A stretch of 16,123 nucleotides of DNA, taken from the NCBI GenBank assembly GCA_900752115.1, contig CAADUC010000081.1, positions 1-16,123 on the forward strand, read 5' to 3'. The notes beneath the pieces are model-generated. The model had not been told where the DNA came from. It did not search any database and saw only the letters and a program-made list of their open reading frames with translations. Shown piece after piece: positions 1-6,032 of this stretch. Every line of letters starts with the position of its first letter. Within the stretch, counting starts at the first letter, position 1. The position numbers and the translations under genes are program-made. This DNA comes from Clostridia bacterium. Its GTDB lineage: Bacteria > Bacillota > Clostridia > Oscillospirales > Acutalibacteraceae.

Positions 1-11
1 TGCCATGCCGC

Positions 12-28
12 GTCCCGTGCACCGGGAC
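12..28. repeat. Short hairpin after the T-box terminator
   Basis: This is a perfect 6-bp inverted repeat (GTCCCG, loop of 5, CGGGAC) between the T-box terminator and the off-window gene. It has no T-run, so it is not a second terminator. It may simply fold in the 5' untranslated region of the regulated gene. Confidence 0.4.
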
Positions 29-32
29 AATA

Positions 33-314
33 GAAAAGCCCCGGACATGGCGCGACGCCATATCCGGGGCGAATGAACTCATCCGCGGTACCACCCGTAT
101 TCAGCCGCAAAGGCGGCCCTCAGCCTGCTCTTCACAGGACGGCCTTAACGCGGCCACACGTCCGCCCTTACGAACTTCGGTTCAGGGCGGCGGCTCCGGG
201 GCGACTTATCCACGGCGCGCTTCCTCCGGCTTACACCAACCGCCGGCTCTCTCTGCGAAACGTCTCGCCGTCTTTTTCCCCATCGCTGCCTTTGTCAGGA
301 TGTCTCCTGATTCA
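33..314 (-). promoter_or_regulatory. T-box riboswitch leader (probably valine-responsive)
   Basis: This is a tRNA-sensing transcription attenuator whose target gene lies beyond position 1. Read on the minus strand, the conserved T-box (GGGTGGTACCGCG) sits at 97-84. It is followed by a strong terminator hairpin at 70-38 (GCCCCGGA/TCCGGGGC arms with an inner ATGGCG/CGCCAT stem) and the tail TTTTCTA. Stem I can be folded as GGGG (281-278) pairing CCCC (201-198) and ACGGCG (271-266) pairing CGCCGT (217-212). The AGAGAG bulge lies near 254 and a GGTTGGTG terminal loop follows. That fold leaves GGATAAGTCG as the specifier strand, with GUC at 205-203 followed by a purine, so valine is the best reading. 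UGGU in the T-box predicts a tRNA with discriminator A. The T-box identity is secure; the amino acid is inferred from a hand fold and remains tentative. Confidence 0.93.
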
Positions 315-320
315 ACGCTT

Positions 321-350
321 ATTATAACCAGAACCGACAGCGTTTGTCAA
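321..350 (-). promoter_or_regulatory. Promoter of the T-box transcript
   Basis: On the minus strand there is a perfect TTGACA at 350-345 and a perfect TATAAT at 326-321, separated by 18 bp. This predicts a start near 314, at the head of the T-box leader. It is the strongest sigma-A-type promoter in the window, as expected when regulation works by attenuation rather than by initiation. Confidence 0.85.
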
Positions 351-446
351 GCGGAGAACAGGGAATCTTTCCCTCATGACCCGGCGCCCCGAAAAGTTCT
401 GCGTCCGTTCCTCCTGTGTCCGCGCCTTGCCTGGCGCCAAAAGCAA

Positions 447-959
447 TCAATTCGATGGGCTCATGCACGCAGACGGCAAAGGATTGCGCGGCGTGCTGTC
501 TACCACCGCGGCAATGCACAGACAAAGCGCATCCTCTCGCAGCGTCTCCACACAGACACGCTCCTGCCCTCCGTACCAGCACAGCCCGTGCGTCATCACC
601 ACGTGGCCGCGGCGATCCACCACATCGAAGCTGCCGGAAAAGCAATCGCCGCGAAACCTCCATCCAATCGAATAGAGACGGTACGGAAGCTTCGGAGCAG
701 CAAGATTGCGCGTAAGAACGGCCCGTTTGCGTTCCGCCTGCCAAATGGTATGGTAAGAAAGCGCCGGCGTTCCGACACGAAGGATCCGGGCAAGTTCACG
801 CCCGGTTCCATCCATCAGGGCGAGCTTCCCGGTAAAAGGATTCTTTTCTCCGATGATGCGGCAGAACATCGTTCCGTCCTCAAGCACAACGGTGAAATAC
901 GGGACGACGCCGTTCTGGACCGGCCCTGTTTCCCGCAGCATGATATACCGCAACGGCAT
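447..959 (-). CDS. LURP-one-related / tubby-like beta-barrel protein
   Basis: A 170-aa protein resembling the LURP-one-related (tubby C2-like, YxjI-type) family, whose members are small cytosolic beta-barrels of unknown function, possibly lipid-associated. Family-like features are the opening strand (MPLRYIMLRET), the central segment Y93RLYSIGWRFRGDCFSGSFDVVDRRG and the closing helix with AAVVDS near 150-155. I chose the ATG at 957-959 because AGGGAAGGAGG sits just before it and the protein then begins like family members. An in-frame ATG at 999-1001 would add 14 residues and also has a GTGGGG upstream. A promoter-like TTGATT-17-TAAAAT at 1048-1020 would start the transcript near 1013. Downstream there is only a weak 6-bp hairpin (360-374). 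The family call rests on pattern recognition alone. Confidence 0.7.
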   Translation of the reverse strand: MPLRYIMLRETGPVQNGVVPYFTVVLEDGTMFCRIIGEKNPFTGKLALMDGTGRELARILRVGTPALSYHTIWQAERKRAVLTRNLAAPKLPYRLYSIGWRFRGDCFSGSFDVVDRRGHVVMTHGLCWYGGQERVCVETLREDALCLCIAAVVDSTPRNPLPSACMSPSN

Positions 960-1019
960 CCTCCTTCCCTGTACCGCGCTCGCGGTAAATACATACGGCA
1001 ATTTTTCCCCACTTTTACT

Positions 1020-1048
1020 ATTTTAATGAATCGAAGAGAAAAAATCAA
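1020..1048 (-). promoter_or_regulatory. Candidate promoter for the LURP-one-like gene
   Basis: On the minus strand, TTGATT (1048-1043) and TAAAAT (1025-1020) are 17 bp apart, in AT-rich DNA directly upstream of the coding region. The predicted start near 1013 leaves about 50 nt of leader before the ATG at 959. A weaker pair, TTGCTT-16-TATGGT, lies further upstream (1122-1095). Confidence 0.5.
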
Positions 1049-1158
1049 TGGAAACCGGTCAAAAGCACTTTTCAAAATTGTGAACTTTTTCTCAACCATA
1101 CTCCCAGTGGAAAAAGAAGCAAGGCGTTTGTTTTCATCCGCTCTTTCACAGACTCCCT

Positions 1159-1200
1159 AAAACAGTCAGCTTTCCGGAAAGGCTGACGGCACTGTTTTTC
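1159..1200. terminator. Bidirectional terminator-like hairpin
   Basis: Outer arms AAAACAGT (1159-1166) and ACTGTTTT (1191-1198) enclose inner arms GTCAGC and GCTGAC around TTTCCGGAAA. The T-run is better on the plus strand (TTTTTCTTTTC), but the minus strand also ends in TTTT. No plus-strand gene precedes it, so it most likely backs up the terminator of the minus-strand gene at 1382-1918. Confidence 0.6.
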
Positions 1201-1280
1201 TTTTCAGAAAGCCAGGACGAAAGCGCATCCGAGGCACGCACCGATCCCGGGAAACCGACTTGTCCGACGAAGCATGTCCA

Positions 1281-1331
1281 TAAAAAAGAAAAGGACGCCC
1301 TCTGGATCGCCAAACCGATCCGGAAAGCGCC
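1281..1331 (-). terminator. Rho-independent terminator of the 1382-1918 gene
   Basis: On the minus strand GGATCG and CGATCC pair around a 6-nt loop. An outer GGCGC/GCGTC pairing with one G-U lies outside them, and the tail CCTTTTCTTTTTTA follows. It lies about 50 nt downstream of the stop codon of the 178-aa protein. Confidence 0.6.
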
Positions 1332-1381
1332 GTACTGTTGTGCACGGATTCACATTCGCCGCCAGCCGGCGGCTAAGCATG

Positions 1382-1918
1382 TTACATACAGAGGGAAAGA
1401 TGATTGTACTCCCTCATTTTTTCGCGGCCGCGTCTCTTGCCGAGTAGAGAAAGCGGAACCGGCTCCTTCATCGCCTCAGAAAGCGCGAACAGCCGATCCA
1501 AAGGCAAAGCGTAGCGGCGGCTGTTCCATATCTCCTCCGCCTGACGCGAACAGGGGAAGAAACGGTGCAGGGGCATGGGAAGTCCTCCCTCACCAGAACG
1601 GCTCAGCGTTCCGGCCGGACTGTTTTCATCGCTGTAAGCAAGCGTCAGTCCGTCCTCTCCACACTCGTCATACATCAATACCGGACGTTCCCAAATCTCC
1701 GCGAGCTTTCCCGCCAGCTCCGCAGACACCTGCGGGCTGCTGTCGCCGCAATCGACTCCCATCCACGGCTTGTCCGGGTGAAGCCACACGTTCAGCGTAT
1801 TTCCGTAGCCCTTGAGCAGCTCCGCCATCTGCATCATGCGAAACAAAATCTCTTCCTCCGGCATACGCTTTTCCAGATAAACAAGGCAATTGGTGCGGAC
1901 AATGTTCTTCTTTTCCAC
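1382..1918 (-). CDS. Hypothetical protein of about 178 aa
   Basis: I do not recognise this protein. It is soluble, has no signal peptide or membrane segment, and is moderately acidic in the middle. Visible features are an N-terminal segment rich in hydrophobic and acidic residues (LVYLEKRMPEEEILFRMMQM), a Trp-containing stretch (LNVWLHPDKPWMGVDCGDSS) and a basic C-terminal region (LLGKRRGREKMREY). I chose the GTG at 1916-1918 because a perfect AGGAGG lies 8 nt before it. The longer reading from the ATG at 1976-1978 adds 20 Lys-rich, low-complexity residues, has no Shine-Dalgarno sequence (CCCCCTATT precedes it) and would begin only about 12 nt after the predicted transcript start. The gene is monocistronic between its own promoter and terminators. 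The promoter has PhoP/OmpR-like repeats, which suggests response-regulator control. Confidence 0.7.
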   Translation of the reverse strand: MEKKNIVRTNCLVYLEKRMPEEEILFRMMQMAELLKGYGNTLNVWLHPDKPWMGVDCGDSSPQVSAELAGKLAEIWERPVLMYDECGEDGLTLAYSDENSPAGTLSRSGEGGLPMPLHRFFPCSRQAEEIWNSRRYALPLDRLFALSEAMKEPVPLSLLGKRRGREKMREYNHLSLCM

Positions 1919-1997
1919 AAAGCTTTCCTCCTGTGCCGGCGCACTCCGCGCGCTTGTTTTCTCTTTCTTCTTTTCCATAATAGGGGGATTTCATCCG

Positions 1998-2056
1998 ATT
2001 ATAATGCTTTAAAAGAATCAAAATCGGACTTTACTCAAACTTTACCGAAACTTTAC
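1998..2056 (-). promoter_or_regulatory. Promoter with three 11-bp direct repeats (PhoP/OmpR-type box)
   Basis: On the minus strand a perfect TATAAT (2003-1998) has no recognisable -35 box at 17 bp. Upstream, ACTTTAC (plus-strand sense) occurs three times, at 2028-2034, 2039-2045 and 2050-2056, exactly 11 bp apart. Written as hexamers this is TTTACT-N5-TTTACC-N5-TTTACA. Direct hexamers with 5-bp spacing are the classic binding pattern of OmpR/PhoB/PhoP-family regulators, and TTTACA is close to the Bacillus PhoP half-site. With a start near 1991 the repeats fall at about -37 to -66, where an activator would replace a weak -35. An inverted repeat TCCGATT (1994-2000) / AATCGGA (2022-2028) also brackets the -10. 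The repeats are seen directly; the regulator is inferred. Confidence 0.6.
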
Positions 2057-2085
2057 ACAGCATTGCACTCCTCGAAAAATCAGTC

Positions 2086-2114
2086 TTGTCCCTCGCGCCG
2101 GGGGGTTGTATAAT
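2086..2114 (+). promoter_or_regulatory. Promoter of the DUF3810 gene
   Basis: TTGTCC (2086-2091) and a perfect TATAAT (2109-2114) are 17 bp apart, giving a start near 2121 and a leader of about 105 nt. The promoter is divergent from that of the minus-strand hypothetical gene. The 11-bp repeats lie at about -65 to -93 relative to this start, so shared control is possible but less likely here. Confidence 0.7.
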
Positions 2115-2226
2115 CGATACAACACCTTTTATTAATGGGAAGCCGCGGTGCCCTGCCTGTAAATTTATCTCTTTGTTTGCTGCACACGGCTTCTTCGATC
2201 GGAACCATCTCACCAAGGAGGCTTTC

Positions 2227-3339
2227 ATGAACAGAAACAAAGAAACGCAAAGCAGACGAAAGCTCTGGCTGCTCCTGCTGCTTTGCTATCCCGTATCCGC
2301 CGTTCTGCTGCTCCTTGCCCAGTATGCGCCGGGCTTTGCCGAATGGTACGCCACGGGTCCTTATGCTGTTTTATCCCGCGGCGGAAACTTTCTCAGCGGT
2401 CTTTTCCCATTCTCGATCGCGGAACTGCTTGTCGTGATCTGCCCTATTCTTGCCATTGTCTGGATTGCCATACAAACGATCCGGATTGTACGGACAAAAG
2501 AAAGCCGTGGAAAAAATGCGCTGGGTTCCGCACTTCGCCTTCTGTGCGCGGGAGGAATTATTTTTCTGCTCTTTACAACAAACTGCGGTATCAATTATTC
2601 CCGCGCTACGTTTGCCGAAACATGCGGTCTGCCCGTACAGGATTCCTCTCAGGAGGAACTGCAAACACTTTGTGTCTCCCTCACACAGCACCTCAACGAA
2701 CTGCGTCCCCTCGTCTCGGAAGACGAAAACGGCATCATGGAGCTCTCTTCTTCCTTCTCCAGCCTGGGAGACGACGCACAGGAAGCTTTCAACACCCTGT
2801 CGGCAGAATACCCGCTGCTCACCGGCGGCTACAGCCGGCCGAAGGAAGTGCTTCTCTCGCGGCTGATGTCGTGGTGCAACATCACGGGCGTCTTTTTCCC
2901 GTTCACGTTTGAAGCGAACGTAAACAGCGATATTCCGGACTATTCCATCCCGTCAACCATGTGTCATGAGCTCTCCCATCTACGAGGCTTCATGCGTGAG
3001 GACGAAGCGAATTTTATCGGGTACCTTGCCTGCTGCCGCAGTGACAACGCGGACTTGCGCTATTCCGGCTACATGCTCGCCTTTATCCATGCAAACAATG
3101 CACTGTATTCCTCCAATCGGGAAACCGCGTCCGCCATTTACGCACAGCTTGACGAGGCGGTACAGCGTGATCTCGCGGCAAACAACGCCTATTGGAAGCA
3201 GTTTGAAGGGCCGGTCGCTGAGGTATCCTCCGCAGTCAATAATGCCTATCTGCAGGCGAACGGCCAGGAGGAAGGCGTAAAAAGCTACGGCCGTATGGTG
3301 GATCTCCTGCTCGCGGAACAGCGCGCGGCTGAGAACTAA
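2227..3339 (+). CDS. DUF3810 family membrane-anchored putative metallopeptidase
   Basis: A 370-aa protein matching the DUF3810 pattern. The N-terminal part has three hydrophobic segments (about residues 12-33, 55-80 and 100-118), followed by a large soluble domain. That domain carries HELSH at 247-251 followed by GFMREDEANF (254-263). HExxH plus a downstream glutamate is a zinc-peptidase-like arrangement (gluzincin type); the metal role is inferred from the motif and activity is unproven for the family. The start is the ATG at 2227 because AAGGAGG (2215-2221) lies 5 nt upstream; the frame is open further upstream to 2086, but that part overlaps the promoter. It is transcribed from TTGTCC-17-TATAAT. 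No clear terminator follows, so read-through into the MFS gene 194 nt downstream is possible. Confidence 0.88.
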   Translation: MNRNKETQSRRKLWLLLLLCYPVSAVLLLLAQYAPGFAEWYATGPYAVLSRGGNFLSGLFPFSIAELLVVICPILAIVWIAIQTIRIVRTKESRGKNALGSALRLLCAGGIIFLLFTTNCGINYSRATFAETCGLPVQDSSQEELQTLCVSLTQHLNELRPLVSEDENGIMELSSSFSSLGDDAQEAFNTLSAEYPLLTGGYSRPKEVLLSRLMSWCNITGVFFPFTFEANVNSDIPDYSIPSTMCHELSHLRGFMREDEANFIGYLACCRSDNADLRYSGYMLAFIHANNALYSSNRETASAIYAQLDEAVQRDLAANNAYWKQFEGPVAEVSSAVNNAYLQANGQEEGVKSYGRMVDLLLAEQRAAEN

Positions 3340-3415
3340 AACGATTCCCCGAAAAAGGACAATCACCGCAATTCCCCCCTTTCCTTCTGCTCAGCTCGGC
3401 ATACTTTTTTCCTCC

Positions 3416-3465
3416 CCCGGCTTTCCGGAATTTCAGAAGATCGGGCATACCGCTGCAAAGCCGGG
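3416..3465 (+). repeat. Long-loop inverted repeat ahead of the MFS gene
   Basis: Perfect 9-bp arms CCCGGCTTT (3416-3424) and AAAGCCGGG (3457-3465) enclose 32 nt in the gap between the DUF3810 and MFS genes. No T-run follows on either strand, so it is not an obvious intrinsic terminator. It could be a structured leader of the MFS transcript or a protein-binding dyad. It matches no riboswitch class that I recognise. Confidence 0.5.
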
Positions 3466-3533
3466 CGAATGATGCGGAACTCCTTATCCTTTTTAGAAAA
3501 CTCTGAGAAAAAGAATCGAGGGTATTTTGTACG

Positions 3534-4718
3534 ATGGCTACCATGTTTCTTCTGATTATTTATCTTGCATTCATCAGCCTCGGCCTGCCGGATTCCATTT
3601 TGGGCGCTGCATGGCCCATTATGCGCACGGATCTGAACGCACCGCTTTCCGCCGCCGGACTCGTTTCCATGATCGTCTCCGCAAGTACCATCGTTTCGAG
3701 CCTGAACAGCAGCCGCTTGCTGCGCCGGTTCGGTACCGGCATGGTTTCCTTTCTCAGTACGCTGCTCACTGCAGCGGCTCTTCTTGGCTTTTCGTTTTCC
3801 GGCTCCATCCTGTTTCTTCTTGTGCTGGCCGTACCGCTCGGTCTTGGCGCAGGAGCCATTGATGCCGGACTGAACAATTATGTAGCGCTTCATTACCAGG
3901 CCCGTCATATGAACTGGCTCCATTGCTTCTGGGGAATCGGAGCGACGCTTGGCCCGGCTATCATGTCCGCATTTCTCCACAGCGAGAATTGGCGCGGCGG
4001 CTATCGCACAATCGCCGGACTGCAGTTCCTTCTTGTGTTGATTCTGTTGGCCGCTCTGCCGGCCTGGAGGAAGCACGAGCAATCTGAGCAGGCCTCCCAG
4101 GGAGAAGAAAGCACAGCGCGCGACATGTCCATTCGCCAGCTTCTTTCGCTGCGGGGAGCAAAACCCGCTATGGCAGCCTTTTTCTTCTATTGTGCTTCCG
4201 AAATTACATTGGGACTGTGGGGCAGCAGCTTTCTGGTGGAAGTACGCGGCATTCCGGCGGCGCAGGCCGCTCTGTGGGTTTCCGTTTACTATGGAGGAAT
4301 CACTGTGGGCCGCGGGATCGCCGGCTTTGTTTCCATGAAACTGACAAACCGTCAGCTGATCCGGGCAGGACAGCTGATCTCGCTCGCAGGAGCCGTTCTG
4401 CTGCTGCTCCCCCTGCCGAAACCTGTCAGCTGCGCCGCCCTTCTTCTGATCGGAATGGGCTACGCACCCATTTATCCGGCCATGCTGCATGAAACGCCGG
4501 TGCGGTTCGGCCGTGCAAACTCTCAGCAGCTGATGGGACTGCAGATGGCTTTGGCCTACACAGGCAGTACGCTGGCTCCTTCCCTCATCGGCGCTGCGGC
4601 CGGTTTAATCTCCATTGTTATTCTTCCCTTCTTCCTGGCAGGAGCTTCCTTCGTGATGCTGCTGTGCTGCGAGCGCGTCAACCGCCTGCTTGCGGCAGGA
4701 AAAATGGGCGGTCAATAA
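3534..4718 (+). CDS. MFS transporter (probable sugar permease type)
   Basis: A 394-aa integral membrane protein with about 12 predicted helices, typical of the major facilitator superfamily. Helix 1 is FLLIIYLAFISLGLPDSILG. A family-like stretch GAGAIDAGLNNYVALHY lies near 105-121 and NWLHCFWGIGATLGP near 127-141. A charged cytoplasmic loop at about 180-200 (HEQSEQASQGEE) divides the two halves. The pattern is closest to the YfkL/YbjJ and fucose-permease-like MFS proteins; the substrate cannot be read from sequence. GAGGG at 3518-3522 lies 11 nt before the chosen ATG, so the second ATG at 3543 is an equally plausible start on spacing. It is followed by the DeoR-family gene, which has its own promoter just after the stop. 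Confidence 0.88.
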   Translation: MATMFLLIIYLAFISLGLPDSILGAAWPIMRTDLNAPLSAAGLVSMIVSASTIVSSLNSSRLLRRFGTGMVSFLSTLLTAAALLGFSFSGSILFLLVLAVPLGLGAGAIDAGLNNYVALHYQARHMNWLHCFWGIGATLGPAIMSAFLHSENWRGGYRTIAGLQFLLVLILLAALPAWRKHEQSEQASQGEESTARDMSIRQLLSLRGAKPAMAAFFFYCASEITLGLWGSSFLVEVRGIPAAQAALWVSVYYGGITVGRGIAGFVSMKLTNRQLIRAGQLISLAGAVLLLLPLPKPVSCAALLLIGMGYAPIYPAMLHETPVRFGRANSQQLMGLQMALAYTGSTLAPSLIGAAAGLISIVILPFFLAGASFVMLLCCERVNRLLAAGKMGGQ

Positions 4719-4725
4719 ACGGGCC

Positions 4726-4754
4726 TTGACTTCACTGCCAATTCATGGTATTTT
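4726..4754 (+). promoter_or_regulatory. Promoter of the DeoR-family gene
   Basis: TTGACT (4726-4731), a 17-bp spacer ending in TGG, and TATTTT (4749-4754) form a sigma-A-type promoter with an extended -10. The predicted start is near 4761, giving a leader of about 110 nt. It begins directly after the MFS stop codon at 4718. Confidence 0.65.
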
Positions 4755-4829
4755 ATAGTAATAAAACACAAAAATAAGCACCTCTCTCTCCCTTCTTTGT
4801 GAAACACTGCGGCAATTTTGATAAAAGCT

Positions 4830-4852
4830 GCACAGAGCTGCTCGCTCTGTGC
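4830..4852 (+). repeat. Perfect 9-bp hairpin ahead of the DeoR-family gene
   Basis: GCACAGAGC (4830-4838) and GCTCTGTGC (4844-4852) are perfect arms around a TGCTC loop, ending 2 nt before the GGAAAGGG ribosome binding site. There is no T-run, so it is not an intrinsic terminator. It may be a stabilising 5' hairpin, a translation-control element or an autoregulatory operator. Confidence 0.55.
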
Positions 4853-4869
4853 TGGAAAGGGTTGGATGT

Positions 4870-5652
4870 ATGCTGGCAGAGGACAGGCGCACCTATATTT
4901 TAAATTTGCTTGAGACACGCTCCTCCGTAACAGTGACGGAGCTGAGCGCCGCGTTCGGCCTTTCAGAGGTTTCCGTTCGCAAACTGCTCTCGAATATGGA
5001 GCAGGAGGGTTTAATCAAACGCACCTGGGGCGGCGCGGTAAGCGCTTACGGTTCCCTGCGGGAGTTCTCCCATAAAGAAAAGGAACCAGTCCGTCTGGCG
5101 GAAAAAATCTCCATTGCCCGGGCAGCTTACGGCTGCATTTCCGACGGCGATGCTGTTTTCTTAGACTGCGGAACAACAACCATTCAGATTGCAAGACTGA
5201 TCCGTTCCGGAAAAAAGCGCAACCTGATGGTAGCAACCACCGGTCTCAATATCGCTATGGAGCTCGCGGACGCGGAGGATATTTCCGTTATAGTGATCGG
5301 AGGAGAGCTGCGTCATAACATTCTTTCCTGTACGGGAACCTTTGCAGAAAACATGCTCAAAACGATGTTTTTTGACAAAGGTTTTATCAGCGGCAACCAT
5401 CTCACGCTCGAGCACGGTTTTACCACGCCCAGCGTGCAGGAAGCCAAGCTCAAGCGCATGATCATGGATAACTGTAAGGAACACTACATCGTTTTGGATC
5501 ATACCAAATTTGGGGATGACTCCCTGAGTTTAATTGCTTCCACCGCTGAGTTGGACAATGTGATTACAGATTGGCATACTCCTTCCAAGACCATCACCGG
5601 CCTGCAGGAACAGGGTGTGCGCGTAATCCAGAGCACAGAAGAGCCCTCATAG
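4870..5652 (+). CDS. DeoR/GlpR family transcriptional regulator
   Basis: A 260-aa DNA-binding regulator of the DeoR family. The winged helix-turn-helix covers about residues 5-57 (RRTYILNLLE, VTVTELSAAFGLSEVSVRK, then GLIKRTWGGA). The C-terminal DeoRC sensor domain follows, with DGDAVFLDCGTTTIQIARLI, VIGGELRH and DHTKFG as family landmarks. Such proteins are usually repressors released by a phosphorylated sugar. The ATG at 4870 is chosen because GGAAAGGG lies 8 nt upstream; an in-frame GTG at 4849 would start inside the hairpin. Neighbours are an MFS permease upstream and a glycerophosphodiesterase downstream, so a sugar-phosphate or glycerol-3-phosphate ligand is a reasonable guess. A strong terminator at 5961 separates it from the phosphodiesterase. 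Confidence 0.93.
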   Translation: MLAEDRRTYILNLLETRSSVTVTELSAAFGLSEVSVRKLLSNMEQEGLIKRTWGGAVSAYGSLREFSHKEKEPVRLAEKISIARAAYGCISDGDAVFLDCGTTTIQIARLIRSGKKRNLMVATTGLNIAMELADAEDISVIVIGGELRHNILSCTGTFAENMLKTMFFDKGFISGNHLTLEHGFTTPSVQEAKLKRMIMDNCKEHYIVLDHTKFGDDSLSLIASTAELDNVITDWHTPSKTITGLQEQGVRVIQSTEEPS

Positions 5653-5960
5653 CATGGTCGCATCGTTCTCGACGGCGATGCAGAAGCAAAACGAAAAGCA
5701 TTCGTTTGTGATTTTGAGCACAGAAAGACAGGCTGTTGCATCCATTATCACCCTTGCAGAGCATGTCGGGAATGGTAGCGTTTTTCCTTTTTTCGGCTTT
5801 GCTGCGCGAAAAGCCAGCTTCGTTTTGAACCCGTGCGGTATCCAAATCAGCGCGGACAATGATGGGGTCTGCTTTCTGCAAACCGCAGAAAATCGCCTGC
5901 GTGCTGAATGACAGACAGACACTCTTCTATTCATCATGTATCTTTTCTTTATCGCATGTT
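5653..5960. other. Gene-poor stretch with an uncertain 85-codon reading frame
   Basis: Between the DeoR-family stop and the terminator at 5961 there is no convincing gene. A plus-strand frame (ATG at 5654, stop at 5911, 85 codons) starts right after the DeoR-family stop but has no ribosome binding site, and its protein is not recognised. Minus-strand frames of similar length are equally possible by chance. Two hairpin-capable segments are visible: AAACGAA/TTCGTTT (5689-5707) and GGCTTT/AAAGCC in the 5790s to 5810s. The stretch could be a long 3' untranslated region, the remnant of a lost gene or a dispersed intergenic repeat. Confidence 0.35.
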
Positions 5961-5988
5961 AAGACAGCCTTCGGGCTGTCTTTTTTCT
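5961..5988 (+). terminator. Strong UUCG-loop intrinsic terminator
   Basis: AGACAGCC and GGCTGTCT (5962-5969 and 5974-5981) close on a TTCG tetraloop, and a run of six T with a TTCTTATTTT continuation follows. It ends the DeoR-family transcript about 310 nt after the stop codon and insulates the phosphodiesterase promoter. Confidence 0.92.
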
Positions 5989-6003
5989 TATTTTCAAATT
6001 TCG

Positions 6004-6032
6004 GTGACTTTTTGTTTGAAACGTGATATGAT
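6004..6032 (+). promoter_or_regulatory. Promoter of the phosphodiesterase gene with a flanking dyad
   Basis: GTGACT (6004-6009) and TATGAT (6027-6032) are 17 bp apart, with an extended TGA before the -10. TGATATG (6024-6030) overlaps the -10 and is mirrored by CATATCA (6055-6061), a candidate operator across the transcription start. Downstream the leader (about 190 nt) is very AT-rich. It holds two tandem ATTTTTTTGA units 11 bp apart (6078-6098) and a second possible promoter, TTGAAA (6095-6100) with CATATT 16 bp later. Confidence 0.6.

Larger units (their letters stand above)
960..1381. other. Non-coding gap between two minus-strand genes
   Basis: I see no convincing gene in this stretch. 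It holds the promoter of the LURP-one-like gene on its left side and two terminator-like hairpins on its right. Reading frames crossing it on the plus strand have no ribosome binding site and no recognisable protein pattern. Close to the end of the neighbouring gene (1358-1373) there is a further small GC-rich inverted repeat, GCCGCC/GGCGGC. Confidence 0.5.

Noticed and set aside
300..1160. 286-codon plus-strand frame across the T-box promoter and the LURP-one-like gene
   Set aside because: It crosses regulatory DNA, is basic and featureless, and lacks a ribosome binding site.
3363..4490. 375-codon minus-strand frame opposite the MFS gene
   Set aside because: The composition is low-complexity (Gln, Gly, Lys and Arg rich), no domain is seen, and the plus-strand frame is an unmistakable transporter.
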